This document shows, piece by piece, positions 1-8,155 of a stretch of 64,000 nucleotides of DNA; the first letter of the stretch is position 1; each line of letters begins with the position of its first letter. This stretch comes from Cohnella xylanilytica (GTDB lineage: Bacteria > Bacillota > Bacilli > Paenibacillales > Paenibacillaceae), in NCBI RefSeq assembly GCF_014212175.1, contig NZ_JACJVR010000005.1, forward strand, positions 62,001 through 126,000, written 5' to 3'. The position numbers and the translations under genes are program-made. Under the pieces are notes generated by a model. The model saw only the letters and a program-made list of their open reading frames with translations, ran no database searches and was not told where the DNA came from.

Positions 1-516
1 CAAGGAAGCAACGAGTATTTGACCCGGGTGAAGGCGGAAGTGAACGTCCCGCTTCTCCGCAAGGACTTCACGATCGACGAGAGCCAGATTTACGAGGCTC
101 GCCTCATCGGCGCCGACGCCGTGCTGCTCATCGCCGCCATTCTGACGAAGGAGCAGCTGTCCTCGTTCCACTCCCTGGCGCGCTCCCTTGGCTTGGACGT
201 GCTGGTGGAGGTGCATAACCGTCCCGAGCTGGAGACGGTGCTGGACATCGGCCAAGCGAGCTTGATCGGGGTCAACAACCGCGACCTGCACACGTTCAAG
301 ACCGATCTGCGCGTGACGGAGGAGCTGATCTCGCTGCTGCCTCCGGGGGTGACGACGGTGAGCGAGAGCGCGATCTCGTCGCCGGAAGACGTCGACTTCG
401 TTCGCCGCGCCGGCGCCCATGCCGTGCTCGTCGGCGAGCACTTCATGCGCCATGACGACGTAGGAGCGGCGGTGAACGCGCTGCTCGGTCCGGCCCGGAA
501 GGAAGGCGTCCGCTGA
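1..516 (+). CDS. trpC: Indole-3-glycerol-phosphate synthase, C-terminal part (5' truncated by window edge)
   Basis: The reading frame is already open at base 1, so the gene begins before the window; 171 residues are visible. TrpC closes the indole ring of indole-3-glycerol phosphate in tryptophan synthesis. Visible family motifs are VPLLRKDF (with the lysine of the active-site strand), LVEVH, GVNNRDL, VSESAI and VGEHFM, which are the later beta strands of the TIM barrel. The stop overlaps the trpF start by one base (TGATG), and the order trpC-F-B-A is a standard Firmicutes trp operon. The amino-terminal third cannot be judged. Confidence 0.95.
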   Translation, partial: QGSNEYLTRVKAEVNVPLLRKDFTIDESQIYEARLIGADAVLLIAAILTKEQLSSFHSLARSLGLDVLVEVHNRPELETVLDIGQASLIGVNNRDLHTFKTDLRVTEELISLLPPGVTTVSESAISSPEDVDFVRRAGAHAVLVGEHFMRHDDVGAAVNALLGPARKEGVR

Positions 517-1259
517 TGGCGGAGCGCGAAGACCGGCCGCTGGTCAAAATATGCGGCATCAAGGATGAAGCGACGCTGTCCGGCATGAACGGATTGCCGG
601 TCGACTACGTCGGGTTCTTGTTCGCGCCGAGCAAGCGCCAAGTGTCCCCCGAGCGGGCGGCGTCGCTTCTGGCCGCGGCGAAGGCGACGGCGATGGCGGG
701 CGGGCGTCCGCCGCGGGCCGTCGGCGTGTTCGTCAATCCGACGATGCAGGAGCTGGCGGATACGCTGGCGGCCGTGCAGCTGGACGTCGTTCAGCTGCAC
801 GGGGACGAATCTCCCGAATTCGCCAAGGAAGCGGGAGAGAGGTTCGGCGTGGAAGTGTGGCGCGCCCTGCCCGCCGAAGGCGAACCTGGAGCGGCCGGGG
901 CGGCCGGCGAAGGCGAAGGCGAAGGGACCGGAAAGTCCGGCGAATCCCGAGAGGCCGCGGGCGGCGCTTCCCGCCTGGAAGCGTACCGGGGCGCGGTGTC
1001 CGCCGTGCTCATCGACACGGCCGGGGGAGGAACGGGACGGACGTTCCGGTGGGATCTGATTCCCGAATACCGGGAGAAGGCCCGCTCGCTCGGCTTGAAG
1101 CTGATCGTGGCCGGGGGCCTGAGCCCCGACAACGTCGGAGAGCTGCTGGCCCGCTACGAGACGGACGGCGTCGACATCTCCAGCGGCGTGGAGACCGACG
1201 GCGTCAAAGACAATGCCAAAATCGCCGCATTCGCGGAAAGGGTGAAGAAGCCATCATGA
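516..1259 (+). CDS. trpF: Phosphoribosylanthranilate isomerase with a low-complexity insert
   Basis: TrpF performs the Amadori rearrangement of phosphoribosylanthranilate, the step before TrpC. The protein has 247 residues, against about 200-220 for most relatives. Near the start, LVKICGIKD carries the catalytic Cys; [10 protein letters not shown] carries the catalytic Asp; VQLHGDE and [11 protein letters not shown] are also canonical. The extra length is a Gly/Ala/Glu-rich stretch at about residues 123-152, between [10 protein letters not shown] and the strand holding the catalytic Asp. It overlaps trpC by 1 base and trpB by 4 bases (ATGA), so translation is probably coupled. The insert keeps the frame, and all catalytic motifs remain. 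Confidence 0.95.
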   Translation: MAEREDRPLVKICGIKDEATLSGMNGLPVDYVGFLFAPSKRQVSPERAASLLAAAKATAMAGGRPPRAVGVFVNPTMQELADTLAAVQLDVVQLHGDESPEFAKEAGERFGVEVWRALPAEGEPGAAGAAGEGEGEGTGKSGESREAAGGASRLEAYRGAVSAVLIDTAGGGTGRTFRWDLIPEYREKARSLGLKLIVAGGLSPDNVGELLARYETDGVDISSGVETDGVKDNAKIAAFAERVKKPS

Positions 1260-2452
1260 TTCAAGTACCCGATACTTACGGGCGCTTCGGGCCGTTCGGC
1301 GGCCGGTACGTGCCGGAGACGCTGATGAACGCGCTGCTCGAGCTCGAAGAGGCTTACAACCGATACAAGGACGACCCGGAATTCCTGGACGAGCTTAATT
1401 ATCTATTAGCGCAATACGCGGGCCGGCCGTCGCCTCTCTATTATGCGGAGAGACTGACGAAGCATCTCGGCGGCGCCAAGATCTATCTGAAGCGCGAGGA
1501 CCTGAACCATACCGGCTCGCACAAGATCAACAACGCTCTCGGCCAGGCGCTGCTGGCGAAGCGGATGGGCAAGAAGAAGGTCATCGCCGAGACGGGAGCG
1601 GGCCAGCACGGGGTCGCGACCGCGACGGTGGCGGCGCTGCTCGGAATGGAGTGCAAGGTGTTCATGGGAGAGGAAGACACGAAGCGCCAGAAGCTGAACG
1701 TGTTCCGGATGAACCTGCTCGGTTCGGAAGTCGTTCCGGTCACGTCGGGCACGAGGACGCTGAAGGACGCCTGCAACGAGACGCTGCGCTATTGGGTCAG
1801 CCACGTCGACGACACGTACTACATTCTCGGTTCGGTGACCGGGCCGCACCCGTATCCGATGATGGTTCGCGACTTCCAGCGCATCATCGGGGTCGAAGCG
1901 AAGGAGCAGCTGCTGAAGCAGGAAGGCCGTCTGCCGGACGTCGTCGTCGCGGCCGTCGGCGGCGGGAGCAATGCGATGGGCATCTTCCACGACTTCGTGG
2001 GCGACGAATCCGTCCGCCTGATCGGCGTCGAAGCGGCCGGCCGCGGCGTCGACACCGACAAGCATGCGGCGACGATGACCAAGGGCCGTCCCGGCGTGTT
2101 CCAGGGCTCGATGAGCTACGTGCTGCAGGACGAAGGCGGGCAGGTGCAGGAAGCCCATTCGATCTCGGCAGGCCTCGACTACCCGGGCATCGGACCGGAG
2201 CACGCGTACTTGAAGGATACGAAGAGAGCGGAATACGTGCCGATCACGGACGCCGAAGCGCTCGAAGCGCTGCAGCTTCTGTCGCGGCAGGAAGGTATCA
2301 TTCCGGCGCTCGAATCGTCGCACGCGATCGCCCATACGGTGAAGCTGGCGCCGACGCTGCCGAAGGATTCGATCGTCGTCGTCAGCCTGTCCGGCCGCGG
2401 CGACAAGGACGTCGAAGCGATCATGCCGTACCTGGGAGGGGAATCGCAATGA
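1256..2452 (+). CDS. trpB: Tryptophan synthase beta chain
   Basis: TrpB condenses indole with serine, using PLP, in an alpha2-beta2 complex with TrpA. The ATG at 1256 lies in the ATGA overlap with trpF and gives a 398-residue protein of normal length beginning [16 protein letters not shown]. The PLP lysine is Lys90 in HTGSHKINN. The catalytic Glu is about Glu112 in AETGAGQHG, and the phosphate cup is GGGSNAMG. An upstream in-frame extension exists but would run back through trpF, so it was rejected. This is the TrpB1 type that pairs with TrpA. Confidence 0.98.
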   Translation: MIQVPDTYGRFGPFGGRYVPETLMNALLELEEAYNRYKDDPEFLDELNYLLAQYAGRPSPLYYAERLTKHLGGAKIYLKREDLNHTGSHKINNALGQALLAKRMGKKKVIAETGAGQHGVATATVAALLGMECKVFMGEEDTKRQKLNVFRMNLLGSEVVPVTSGTRTLKDACNETLRYWVSHVDDTYYILGSVTGPHPYPMMVRDFQRIIGVEAKEQLLKQEGRLPDVVVAAVGGGSNAMGIFHDFVGDESVRLIGVEAAGRGVDTDKHAATMTKGRPGVFQGSMSYVLQDEGGQVQEAHSISAGLDYPGIGPEHAYLKDTKRAEYVPITDAEALEALQLLSRQEGIIPALESSHAIAHTVKLAPTLPKDSIVVVSLSGRGDKDVEAIMPYLGGESQ

Positions 2453-3291
2453 GCACCGCAACCGCCAACGCCATCGATACGGTATTCGCCGAGCTGAAGG
2501 CGAAGGGAGAGACGGCCCTCATCCCGTTCCTGACGATGGGCGACCCGGACTTGAACGTCTCGGTCGAGCTCGTCCAGGCCGCGGAGGCCGCCGGCGCGAG
2601 CATGATCGAGCTCGGAGTGCCGTATTCCGATCCGCTCGCCGACGGACCCGTCATCCAGCGGGCGTCCGAGAGGGCGCTCCGCCAGCCGATCAAGCTGACC
2701 GACTGCATGGCGGTCGCATCGGAAGCCCGCCGCCGCGGCGTCCGGATGCCGTTCATTCTGTTCACGTATTTCAACCCGGCGCTCCAGCTCGGCCTGGAGA
2801 GGTTCTTCTCCCTGCTGCAGGAGCACGGCTTCAGCGGCGTCATCATTCCGGATCTTCCCCTCGAGGAAGACGCGGAGACGCGGGCCATCGCCGAGCGGAC
2901 GGGCATCCACCTGATCCCGCTCGTCGCCCCGACGTCGGAGGCGCGCGTCGAGCGGATCGCTTCCAAGGCACGAGGCTTCGTCTATTGCGTCTCGTCCCTC
3001 GGCGTGACCGGGGTGCGCGCGACGTTCCACGAAGGGATCGATTCGTTCCTCGCCACCGTGCGCAGAGCGGCGAGCGTGCCGATCTGCGTCGGCTTCGGGA
3101 TCTCTTCCCGCGAGCAGGCGGAGCGGTTCGCCGGCCAATGCGACGGCGTCATCGTCGGCAGCGCCATCGTCCGCAAGGTCGAGGAAGCGCTGCCCCAGCT
3201 GACCGCCGAGGACGAGACCGTTCATCGCGCGGGCGTCGAAGCCGTGCAGGCGTTCATCGCCGATCTGAAGCCGCGCGCGAAGCGGGCGTAG
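2449..3291 (+). CDS. trpA: Tryptophan synthase alpha chain
   Basis: TrpA cleaves indole-3-glycerol phosphate and channels indole to TrpB. The start is the ATG of the ATGA overlap with trpB, giving 280 residues. The two catalytic acids are visible in one segment, Glu54 (MIELGVPYS) and Asp65 (DPLADGP), with the 11-residue spacing seen in E. coli (49 and 60). Later motifs are [26 protein letters not shown] and VGFGISS. It is the last gene of the trp block; a hairpin followed by a short T run comes after it at 3372-3394. Confidence 0.97.
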   Translation: MSTATANAIDTVFAELKAKGETALIPFLTMGDPDLNVSVELVQAAEAAGASMIELGVPYSDPLADGPVIQRASERALRQPIKLTDCMAVASEARRRGVRMPFILFTYFNPALQLGLERFFSLLQEHGFSGVIIPDLPLEEDAETRAIAERTGIHLIPLVAPTSEARVERIASKARGFVYCVSSLGVTGVRATFHEGIDSFLATVRRAASVPICVGFGISSREQAERFAGQCDGVIVGSAIVRKVEEALPQLTAEDETVHRAGVEAVQAFIADLKPRAKRA

Positions 3292-3371
3292 CGCCGGCTT
3301 CGGGAGCCCGAGGACTTTTCCATCTGTACAGCTTCCTTCCTATATGTCAAAATAGAATACAGTCTAATTCG

Positions 3372-3394
3372 CGGAGCGTTCTACGCTCCGTTTT
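3372..3394 (+). terminator. Weak intrinsic terminator or attenuator between trpA and hisC
   Basis: An 8-bp perfect stem (CGGAGCGT / ACGCTCCG) with a 3-base loop is followed by only four T. It may terminate partially, leaving hisC and tyrA linked to trp transcription. Confidence 0.55.
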
Positions 3395-3444
3395 GAATTG
3401 CATTCGCGAAATTCGAACGCAAGGTTATTACAGGAGGTTATCCC

Positions 3445-4542
3445 ATGCAACCCAAACCGAATATCGTCCATCTGCCGGTTTACCAGCCGGGCAAACCCAT
3501 CGAGGAAGTGAAGCGAGAGCTCGGCCTGACCGAGGTCATCAAGCTGGCGTCCAACGAGAACCCGTTCGGCAGCTCGCCGAAGGCGCTCGAAGCGATCAAG
3601 CGCGAGCTGGACAACGTCAGCATCTACCCGGACGGCGCCGCCGTCGAGCTGACGAACGCCCTTGCGAAGCGTCTCGGCGTCGATCCGGACCAGATCATCT
3701 TCGGAGCGGGCTCGGACGAGGTCATCCTGATGATCGCCCGCGCGTTCCTGCTGCCCGGCGACGAGAATATCACCGCCGACCAGACGTTCCCGCAGTACCG
3801 GCATAACATAGAGATCGAGAACGGCGTCGTCGTCGAAGTTCCGCTTAAGGACGGCACGCACGACCTGCACGGCATGCTCGCCAAGGTGAACCCGAAGACG
3901 AAGATCGTCTGGATCTGCAACCCGAACAACCCGACCGGAACGATCGTCACCCACGACGAAGTGGAATGGTTCCTGTCCAAGGTGCCTTCGAACGTTATGG
4001 TCGTATTGGACGAGGCGTACTGCGAATACATCGACGATCCGTCGTTCCCGAACGGCCTGGAGCTGCTCAAGAAATACCCGAACCTCGTGCTGCTTCGCAC
4101 GTTCTCGAAGATTTACGGCCTCGCGTCCCTGCGCATCGGCTACGGCGTCGGCCGCGCGGAGCTGATCCGTTCGATCAACCAGGTCCGCGAACCGTTCAAT
4201 ACGTCGCGCTTCGGCCAAGCGGCCGCGCTGGCCGCCTTGGAGGATCAAGCGTTTATCGACCGCTGCCGCGAAGCGAACAAGCAGGGTCTCGTTACGCTGC
4301 GAGCCGCGTTCGACCGTCTCGGCCTTCCGGCGTTCCCGGCGTACGGCAACTTCATCATGGTCGACGTGAAGCGTCCCGCCCAGGACGTATTCCAGGCGCT
4401 GCTTCGCAAAGGCGTCATCGTGCGGGCCGGCCACAAGCATTACCCGACGCATATCCGCATTACGGTCGGCAGCGCCGAGCAGAACGCCAAAGTGATCTCC
4501 GCGCTGGAAGAAGTTCTCCAAGAGATCGCGGTGCAGGTGTAA
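3445..4542 (+). CDS. hisC: Histidinol-phosphate aminotransferase
   Basis: A PLP aminotransferase of fold type I that makes histidinol phosphate; in Bacillus the enzyme also transaminates prephenate/phenylpyruvate in Phe/Tyr synthesis, which explains its place beside trp and tyrA. The protein has 365 residues. Motifs are SNENP near residue 36, NPNNPTG at 159-165, DEAY at 189-192, PLP Lys222 in TFSKIYGLA, and RIGYG downstream. A strong GGAGG precedes the ATG. Only 3 bases separate its stop from the tyrA start, so the two are co-transcribed. Confidence 0.95.
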   Translation: MQPKPNIVHLPVYQPGKPIEEVKRELGLTEVIKLASNENPFGSSPKALEAIKRELDNVSIYPDGAAVELTNALAKRLGVDPDQIIFGAGSDEVILMIARAFLLPGDENITADQTFPQYRHNIEIENGVVVEVPLKDGTHDLHGMLAKVNPKTKIVWICNPNNPTGTIVTHDEVEWFLSKVPSNVMVVLDEAYCEYIDDPSFPNGLELLKKYPNLVLLRTFSKIYGLASLRIGYGVGRAELIRSINQVREPFNTSRFGQAAALAALEDQAFIDRCREANKQGLVTLRAAFDRLGLPAFPAYGNFIMVDVKRPAQDVFQALLRKGVIVRAGHKHYPTHIRITVGSAEQNAKVISALEEVLQEIAVQV

Positions 4543-4545
4543 CGG

Positions 4546-5703
4546 ATGGGGATGGACAACGGCGAGTTTAGCGGTTTTACGGGCATGGAAGCATCGGCCC
4601 CGCAGCCGGCGCCCAAGAAGATCGCGATCTTCGGCGTCGGCTTGATCGGGGGCTCGCTCGCGCTCTGCTGGAAGGGCAAGCCGGGCTATCGGGTCGTCGG
4701 CCATTCGGTCAACGCGTCCTCCGTGGAGAAGTACGTCTCCCTGGGCGTCGTGGACGAAGGCACGACGTCGCTCGCGGAAGCGGCGGCGGACGCCGACTTT
4801 ATTTTCCTATGCGTGCCGGTGGGCAGGCTGGGCGATTACATCGACGAGCTGGCCAAGCTCCCGCTGAAGCCGGGCTGCATCCTGACCGACGTCGGCAGCA
4901 CGAAGGCGTCGGTCGTCGCCCACGCCGAGCGGCTCGGGCTGAAGGACGCGGTGTTCATCGGAGGCCATCCGATGGCGGGCTCGGAGCGATCGGGCGTGGA
5001 GGCGGCCAGCGCGGACCTGTTCGAGAACGCGTATTACGTGCTGACGCCGACCGCCGCGACGCCGCCGGAAGCGATCGCCGAGCTCGAGGAGCTGCTGCGC
5101 TGGACGAGGGCGAAGGTCGTCATGACCGACGCGGACAACCACGACGGCATCGTCGGAGCGATCAGCCACCTGCCGCACATCATCGCGGTCGCGCTCGTGA
5201 ACCAGGTCGCCGGCTACAACGAGACGGACGACCTGTACCGCCGGCTCGCGGCCGGAGGCTTCCGCGACATTACCCGGATCGCCTCCAGCGATCCGAAGAT
5301 TTGGCGCGACATTCTCGTGAACAACAAGCGCGTCCTGCTCCAGCTGATGAACGACTGGCGCGGGGAGATGGACCGATTCACCGCGCTGCTCGAAGCGGAG
5401 GACGGGGAAGGGATCGAGCGGCGGTTCCGCGAAGCGAACGAATTCCGCAGCCAGCTGCCCGAACGGCGCAAAGGCATGATCACGTCGCTTCACGAATGCT
5501 ACGTGAACGTGCCGGACCAGCCGGGCGTCGTCGGACGAATCGCCACCGAGCTCGGCCAGGCGCGAATCAACCTGAGCAATCTTCATATCATCGAGAGCCG
5601 CGAGGACGTTCCCGGCGTGCTGCGCCTGTCGTTCCGGCAGCAGGAAGATCTGGACCGCGCGGTCGAACTTATCCGAACGATGAATTACGAAGTTTATTTT
5701 TAA
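4546..5703 (+). CDS. tyrA: Prephenate dehydrogenase with C-terminal ACT domain
   Basis: TyrA oxidatively decarboxylates prephenate to 4-hydroxyphenylpyruvate for tyrosine. Residues about 27-40 form the NAD-binding Rossmann motif (IAIFGVGLIGGSLA). GGHPMAGSE and the catalytic-His region AISHLPHI follow. The last ~70 residues (from YVNVPDQPGVVG) are an ACT domain, the usual site of tyrosine feedback inhibition in Gram-positive TyrA. The 385-residue length is slightly above the family norm because of a short N-terminal extension. No strong ribosome binding site precedes the ATG, so translation is probably coupled to hisC; ATGs at 4552 and 4585 are alternatives. Confidence 0.94.
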   Translation: MGMDNGEFSGFTGMEASAPQPAPKKIAIFGVGLIGGSLALCWKGKPGYRVVGHSVNASSVEKYVSLGVVDEGTTSLAEAAADADFIFLCVPVGRLGDYIDELAKLPLKPGCILTDVGSTKASVVAHAERLGLKDAVFIGGHPMAGSERSGVEAASADLFENAYYVLTPTAATPPEAIAELEELLRWTRAKVVMTDADNHDGIVGAISHLPHIIAVALVNQVAGYNETDDLYRRLAAGGFRDITRIASSDPKIWRDILVNNKRVLLQLMNDWRGEMDRFTALLEAEDGEGIERRFREANEFRSQLPERRKGMITSLHECYVNVPDQPGVVGRIATELGQARINLSNLHIIESREDVPGVLRLSFRQQEDLDRAVELIRTMNYEVYF

Positions 5704-5741
5704 CGGATTGGCGGGCCGCTCGCAACGGTCCGTTTTTTTTT
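5702..5741 (+). terminator. Intrinsic terminator after tyrA
   Basis: AACGGA pairs with TCCGTT, a GC-rich inner helix lies between them, and nine T follow. It closes the trp-his-tyr block. Confidence 0.8.
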
Positions 5742-5778
5742 CGGGCGATCGGCAGCGCCGGATGGCGAGACTTTTTTT

Positions 5779-5812
5779 CGAAAACGCTCACATTTTTTTG
5801 TAAGCGCTTATT
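5779..5812 (+). promoter_or_regulatory. Two cre-like (CcpA operator) sites overlapping the sRNA promoter
   Basis: Site 1 (5779-5792, CGAAAACGCTCACA) and site 2 (5799-5812, TGTAAGCGCTTATT) each match 12-13 of 14 positions of the Bacillus cre consensus TGWAANCGNTNWCA. They are 20 bases apart, about two helical turns. Site 2 overlaps the -35 box, a position that normally means repression by CcpA. Binding is inferred. Confidence 0.6.
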
Positions 5813-5839
5813 GACAAGATGGAAACGGATACATATAAT
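5811..5839 (+). promoter_or_regulatory. Perfect sigma-A promoter for a small RNA
   Basis: TTGACA (5811-5816), exactly 17 bases, then TATAAT (5834-5839): both hexamers and the spacer match the consensus. The predicted start is the A at about 5846. No protein start with a ribosome binding site follows before the terminator. Confidence 0.85.
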
Positions 5840-5845
5840 AAAAGT

Positions 5846-5933
5846 ACAGTATGGTTTCTCTCCACTCCTATCCAATATCCGAGTGTTCACGTAACGCTCG
5901 CGCCACTATTCGTAGTGGCGTTTTCTTTTTTTT
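5846..5933 (+). ncRNA. Predicted ~88-nt CU-rich regulatory RNA with intrinsic terminator
   Basis: Downstream of the perfect promoter the transcript would have an unstructured CU-rich 5' part (TTTCTCTCCACTCCTATCC), a 7-bp hairpin at 5881-5899 (GAGTGTT / AACGCTC, one G-T), and a terminator at 5901-5920 (CGCCACTA, loop TTCG, TAGTGGCG) with a long T tail. CACTCCT is complementary to AGGAG-type Shine-Dalgarno sequences, as in several Gram-positive sRNAs that pair with ribosome binding sites. Cre-like sites over the promoter suggest carbon-catabolite control, reminiscent of Staphylococcus RsaI and Bacillus SR1, though no homology is claimed. An ATG at 5851 lacks a ribosome binding site. Confidence 0.65.
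5901..5933 (+). terminator. Strong intrinsic terminator of the small RNA
   Basis: A perfect 8-bp stem with a TTCG loop is followed by TTTTC and eight more T. Confidence 0.9.
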
Positions 5934-6237
5934 AACGGCGTTTTTCCTAATAATATTGGACGACGTTTCATTGTCGGAGTCGCATTCGAAGCGGCAATGG
6001 CGTATGATGGGCTAAGCGCCTGCGAACGCGTCTGGATAACATTGGAACGCGCAATTTTAAAATTTTTTAAGATATCCGCTATCCCCGATATGATACAATA
6101 CCAATAGTTATGTAAAAAACTGGACTTGTTCCAAAACGACTGCGCGCTCGTCGCGCAACTTTTGCGTTTTCGGCCGGTATAAGAAGTAGACCGGCCTTGA
6201 ACGATCACCCTGTACGGGGGGAGGATCGCGACCATCC
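5934..6237 (+). promoter_or_regulatory. Structured leader of the ECF sigma operon, ribosome binding site inside a hairpin
   Basis: No credible gene lies here. A possible promoter is TATGAT near 6090 with a poor -35. Three hairpins precede the sigma gene: 6141-6157 (TGCGCG/CGCGCA), 6172-6196 (GGCCGGT/ACCGGCC) and 6202-6228 (CGATC/GATCG with CCC/GGG inside). The last contains the Shine-Dalgarno GGGGGAGG, so translation of the sigma factor may be restrained until the helix opens. Confidence 0.45.
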
Positions 6238-6834
6238 ATGACCGATTCTCAATTGATTCGGGAGATCAAGGACGGCAATGTGGATTTATACTCGGCTTTA
6301 ATGGCAAGATACCAGAAGAAGATTCTGTCATTCATATATCAGATGCTAAGAAGCGCAAGGCTCGAATTGATGGCGGAGGATCTGTGCTCCGAGACCTTCT
6401 ACAAGGCGTACCGGAGCCTGCATTCGTTCCGGGAAGTGGACGCTTCGTTCTCGACCTGGCTGTATACGATCGCCCGGAACACCGTCCTGAGCGAGCTGCG
6501 CAAGCACAAGGCATCGCATATGTCGTTAGACGATACCGCGTACATACCGGCCGCTCCGCCGGAAGCCGCGCCGGAACAGGCGCTGCTTCGCAACGAGAAA
6601 GTAACGATGGTGCGGGAAGCGATCAACAACTTGCCGGAGAAGCAGCGTTCCGCTCTCATTCTTCGCGAGTACGACGGGCTGGATTACCAAGAGATCGCCA
6701 GCATTCTGGGGCAGACGGTCAGCGCCGTGAAGTCGCTCCTGTTCCGGGCGCGCGCCAGCGTCAAGACGCAGATGGAATCTTATTACAACGAACCGGCGTT
6801 CATGCAGGAGTACGAGGAGATGAAATATCGATGA
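6238..6834 (+). CDS. ECF-type RNA polymerase sigma factor
   Basis: A sigma-70 family protein of 198 residues with only regions 2 and 4. Region 2 runs from about residue 23 to 90 (ARLELMAEDLCSETFYKAYR, then TWLYTIARN, the core-binding and -10 recognition helices). Region 4 runs from about 130 to 180 (LPEKQRSALILREYDGLDYQEIASILG, the helix-turn-helix that reads the -35). Its ATGA overlap with a zinc-finger anti-sigma gene is the standard ECF arrangement. The signal and regulon cannot be read from the sequence. An acidic, poorly conserved tail follows region 4. Confidence 0.93.
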   Translation: MTDSQLIREIKDGNVDLYSALMARYQKKILSFIYQMLRSARLELMAEDLCSETFYKAYRSLHSFREVDASFSTWLYTIARNTVLSELRKHKASHMSLDDTAYIPAAPPEAAPEQALLRNEKVTMVREAINNLPEKQRSALILREYDGLDYQEIASILGQTVSAVKSLLFRARASVKTQMESYYNEPAFMQEYEEMKYR

Positions 6835-7439
6835 AAAGCGACTGCGGCCTTATTCAGGAGCGGTTTGTCGATTATTGGGACGGGGAGGCCGGTCCGGCCG
6901 ACCGATTGCTGATCGAGGAGCATCTGGCGGGCTGCCCGGATTGCGCCGAAGAATTCAGGCTCTGGGAAGAGAGCACGAAGCTGATCCGCGATATGCAGCT
7001 GGACGACGACTATATCGAAGACGTCGCCACGGCCGCGGAAGTGAACCAGAACGTCATGAACCGGATCTACGCCGAGCAGAGCTGGTTCATGCCGGCGGTC
7101 CGGCGCACCTATGCGTTCTCCGGCGGATTCCGGCTCAAGGTGGGCGGAATGCTGGCATCTCTGTTGGCCGTGTTCCTGTGCGGCTTGGGCTATGTGATTT
7201 TCGACCGGATGAACGGTTCGAATTCGCCCGCCACCGGCGTCATGGAGACCGCCGACGCCTACGGGGCCGGCGGCCAGATGGCCAACAGCGTCCTCGTGGA
7301 CGTCCCCGTCGCCAGCCTGAGCGATCCGATCGTCCTGCACGTGAACCCGGTCATGCCCGAGTATTGGGTCGCGTTCGCTCTTCTCGGCATCCTCGTGACG
7401 CTGCTGATCATGAATTGGTTCTCGAGGGTGCGCGTATGA
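6831..7439 (+). CDS. Membrane anti-sigma factor with zinc-binding (ZAS-type) N-terminus
   Basis: 202 residues; the ATG lies in the ATGA overlap with the sigma gene. The N-terminal cytoplasmic part contains the ZAS-type motif EEHLAGCPDCAEE (His-x3-Cys-x2-Cys), which in this family holds zinc and binds the cognate sigma factor. Two hydrophobic segments follow, at about residues 101-122 (GGMLASLLAVFLCGLGYVIF) and 178-196 (WVAFALLGILVTLLIMNWF), with an ~55-residue external loop between them. It therefore anchors the sigma factor at the membrane. It overlaps the next gene by ATGA. Confidence 0.9.
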   Translation: MKSDCGLIQERFVDYWDGEAGPADRLLIEEHLAGCPDCAEEFRLWEESTKLIRDMQLDDDYIEDVATAAEVNQNVMNRIYAEQSWFMPAVRRTYAFSGGFRLKVGGMLASLLAVFLCGLGYVIFDRMNGSNSPATGVMETADAYGAGGQMANSVLVDVPVASLSDPIVLHVNPVMPEYWVAFALLGILVTLLIMNWFSRVRV

Positions 7440-8032
7440 GCTCGAAGATGAGAATGGGCTGGGTGCGCCATGGCCTGACGTCCTGGAACAAAGCGGGCAA
7501 AATCCAGGGATTGACGGACATTCCGCTCAGCGCGGAAGGGAAGATGCAAGCGCATCGGCTCGCCTATCGCCTGGCGGCGGAGAGCCGGGTCTGGCACGGC
7601 GTCGTCTGCAGCGATCTGCAGCGCGCGGCCAAGACGGGCGAGATTCTGGCGGAGAGGCTGGGCATTCCGCTGTTGACCGACGGCAGGCTCCGGGAGAGAG
7701 GCTTCGGGGAAGCCGAGGGGACGACCGAGGCCGAACGAATCGCCCGTTGGGGGACGAATTGGCGCGGGAACGTCCCGGGGCAGGAGACCGACGCCCAGAT
7801 TCGCGAGCGCGGGCTCGCGTTCGTCGAAGAGTTCTCAAGCCGGCACCCCGGCGAGAACTGGCTCGTCGTCACGCACGGCAGCTTCCTCGCGCAGATGCTG
7901 CAGGCGCTGAAGACCGGGGTGGACGACAGCCATATCGCCAACCTGTCGCTGACGATTCTCGAGCGCGAGGAAGACCGCTGGATTCCGATTCTGCATAACT
8001 GCACCGCCCATCTGAACGATCAACCCGTCTAG
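7436..8032 (+). CDS. Histidine phosphatase (phosphoglycerate mutase-like) family protein
   Basis: 198 residues. The RHG motif with the phospho-accepting His is at the N-terminus (VRHGLTSWN), a second basic site is CSDLQRAAKT, the acid is in LRERGFGEAEG, and the second catalytic His is in VVTHGSFL. This is the branch-1 histidine phosphatase fold; the substrate (small phospho-metabolite or other) cannot be assigned. It is the third gene of the sigma/anti-sigma operon, coupled by ATGA, and a terminator follows. ATGs at 7445 and 7451 are alternative starts. Confidence 0.9.
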   Translation: MSSKMRMGWVRHGLTSWNKAGKIQGLTDIPLSAEGKMQAHRLAYRLAAESRVWHGVVCSDLQRAAKTGEILAERLGIPLLTDGRLRERGFGEAEGTTEAERIARWGTNWRGNVPGQETDAQIRERGLAFVEEFSSRHPGENWLVVTHGSFLAQMLQALKTGVDDSHIANLSLTILEREEDRWIPILHNCTAHLNDQPV

Positions 8033-8038
8033 TCGACA

Positions 8039-8069
8039 ACGCCGGCCGCAGCGCCGGCGTTTTTATTTT
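8039..8069 (+). terminator. Intrinsic terminator after the sigma/anti-sigma/phosphatase operon
   Basis: ACGCCGGC pairs perfectly with GCCGGCGT across a 6-base loop and is followed by TTTTATTTTG. Confidence 0.9.
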
Positions 8070-8155
8070 GTCGGCGAGACGGCGGGGAGCGACGTTTAAA
8101 CCGGCGGCATTCCACCGATAATGGAGAGTAAATCGTCCGGAAACGGGGAATGCCG

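Noticed and set aside
857..1255. In-frame 5' extension of trpB
   Set aside because: It would overlap trpF almost fully and shows Arg-rich shadow composition; the ATGA start at 1256 matches the family N-terminus.
5851..5934. Small ORF starting at ATG 5851 inside the sRNA
   Set aside because: No ribosome binding site, start almost at the RNA 5' end, and it would be translated through the terminator stem.
5997..6107. 36-residue ORF beginning MAYDGLSACERV
   Set aside because: No ribosome binding site and no recognisable feature.
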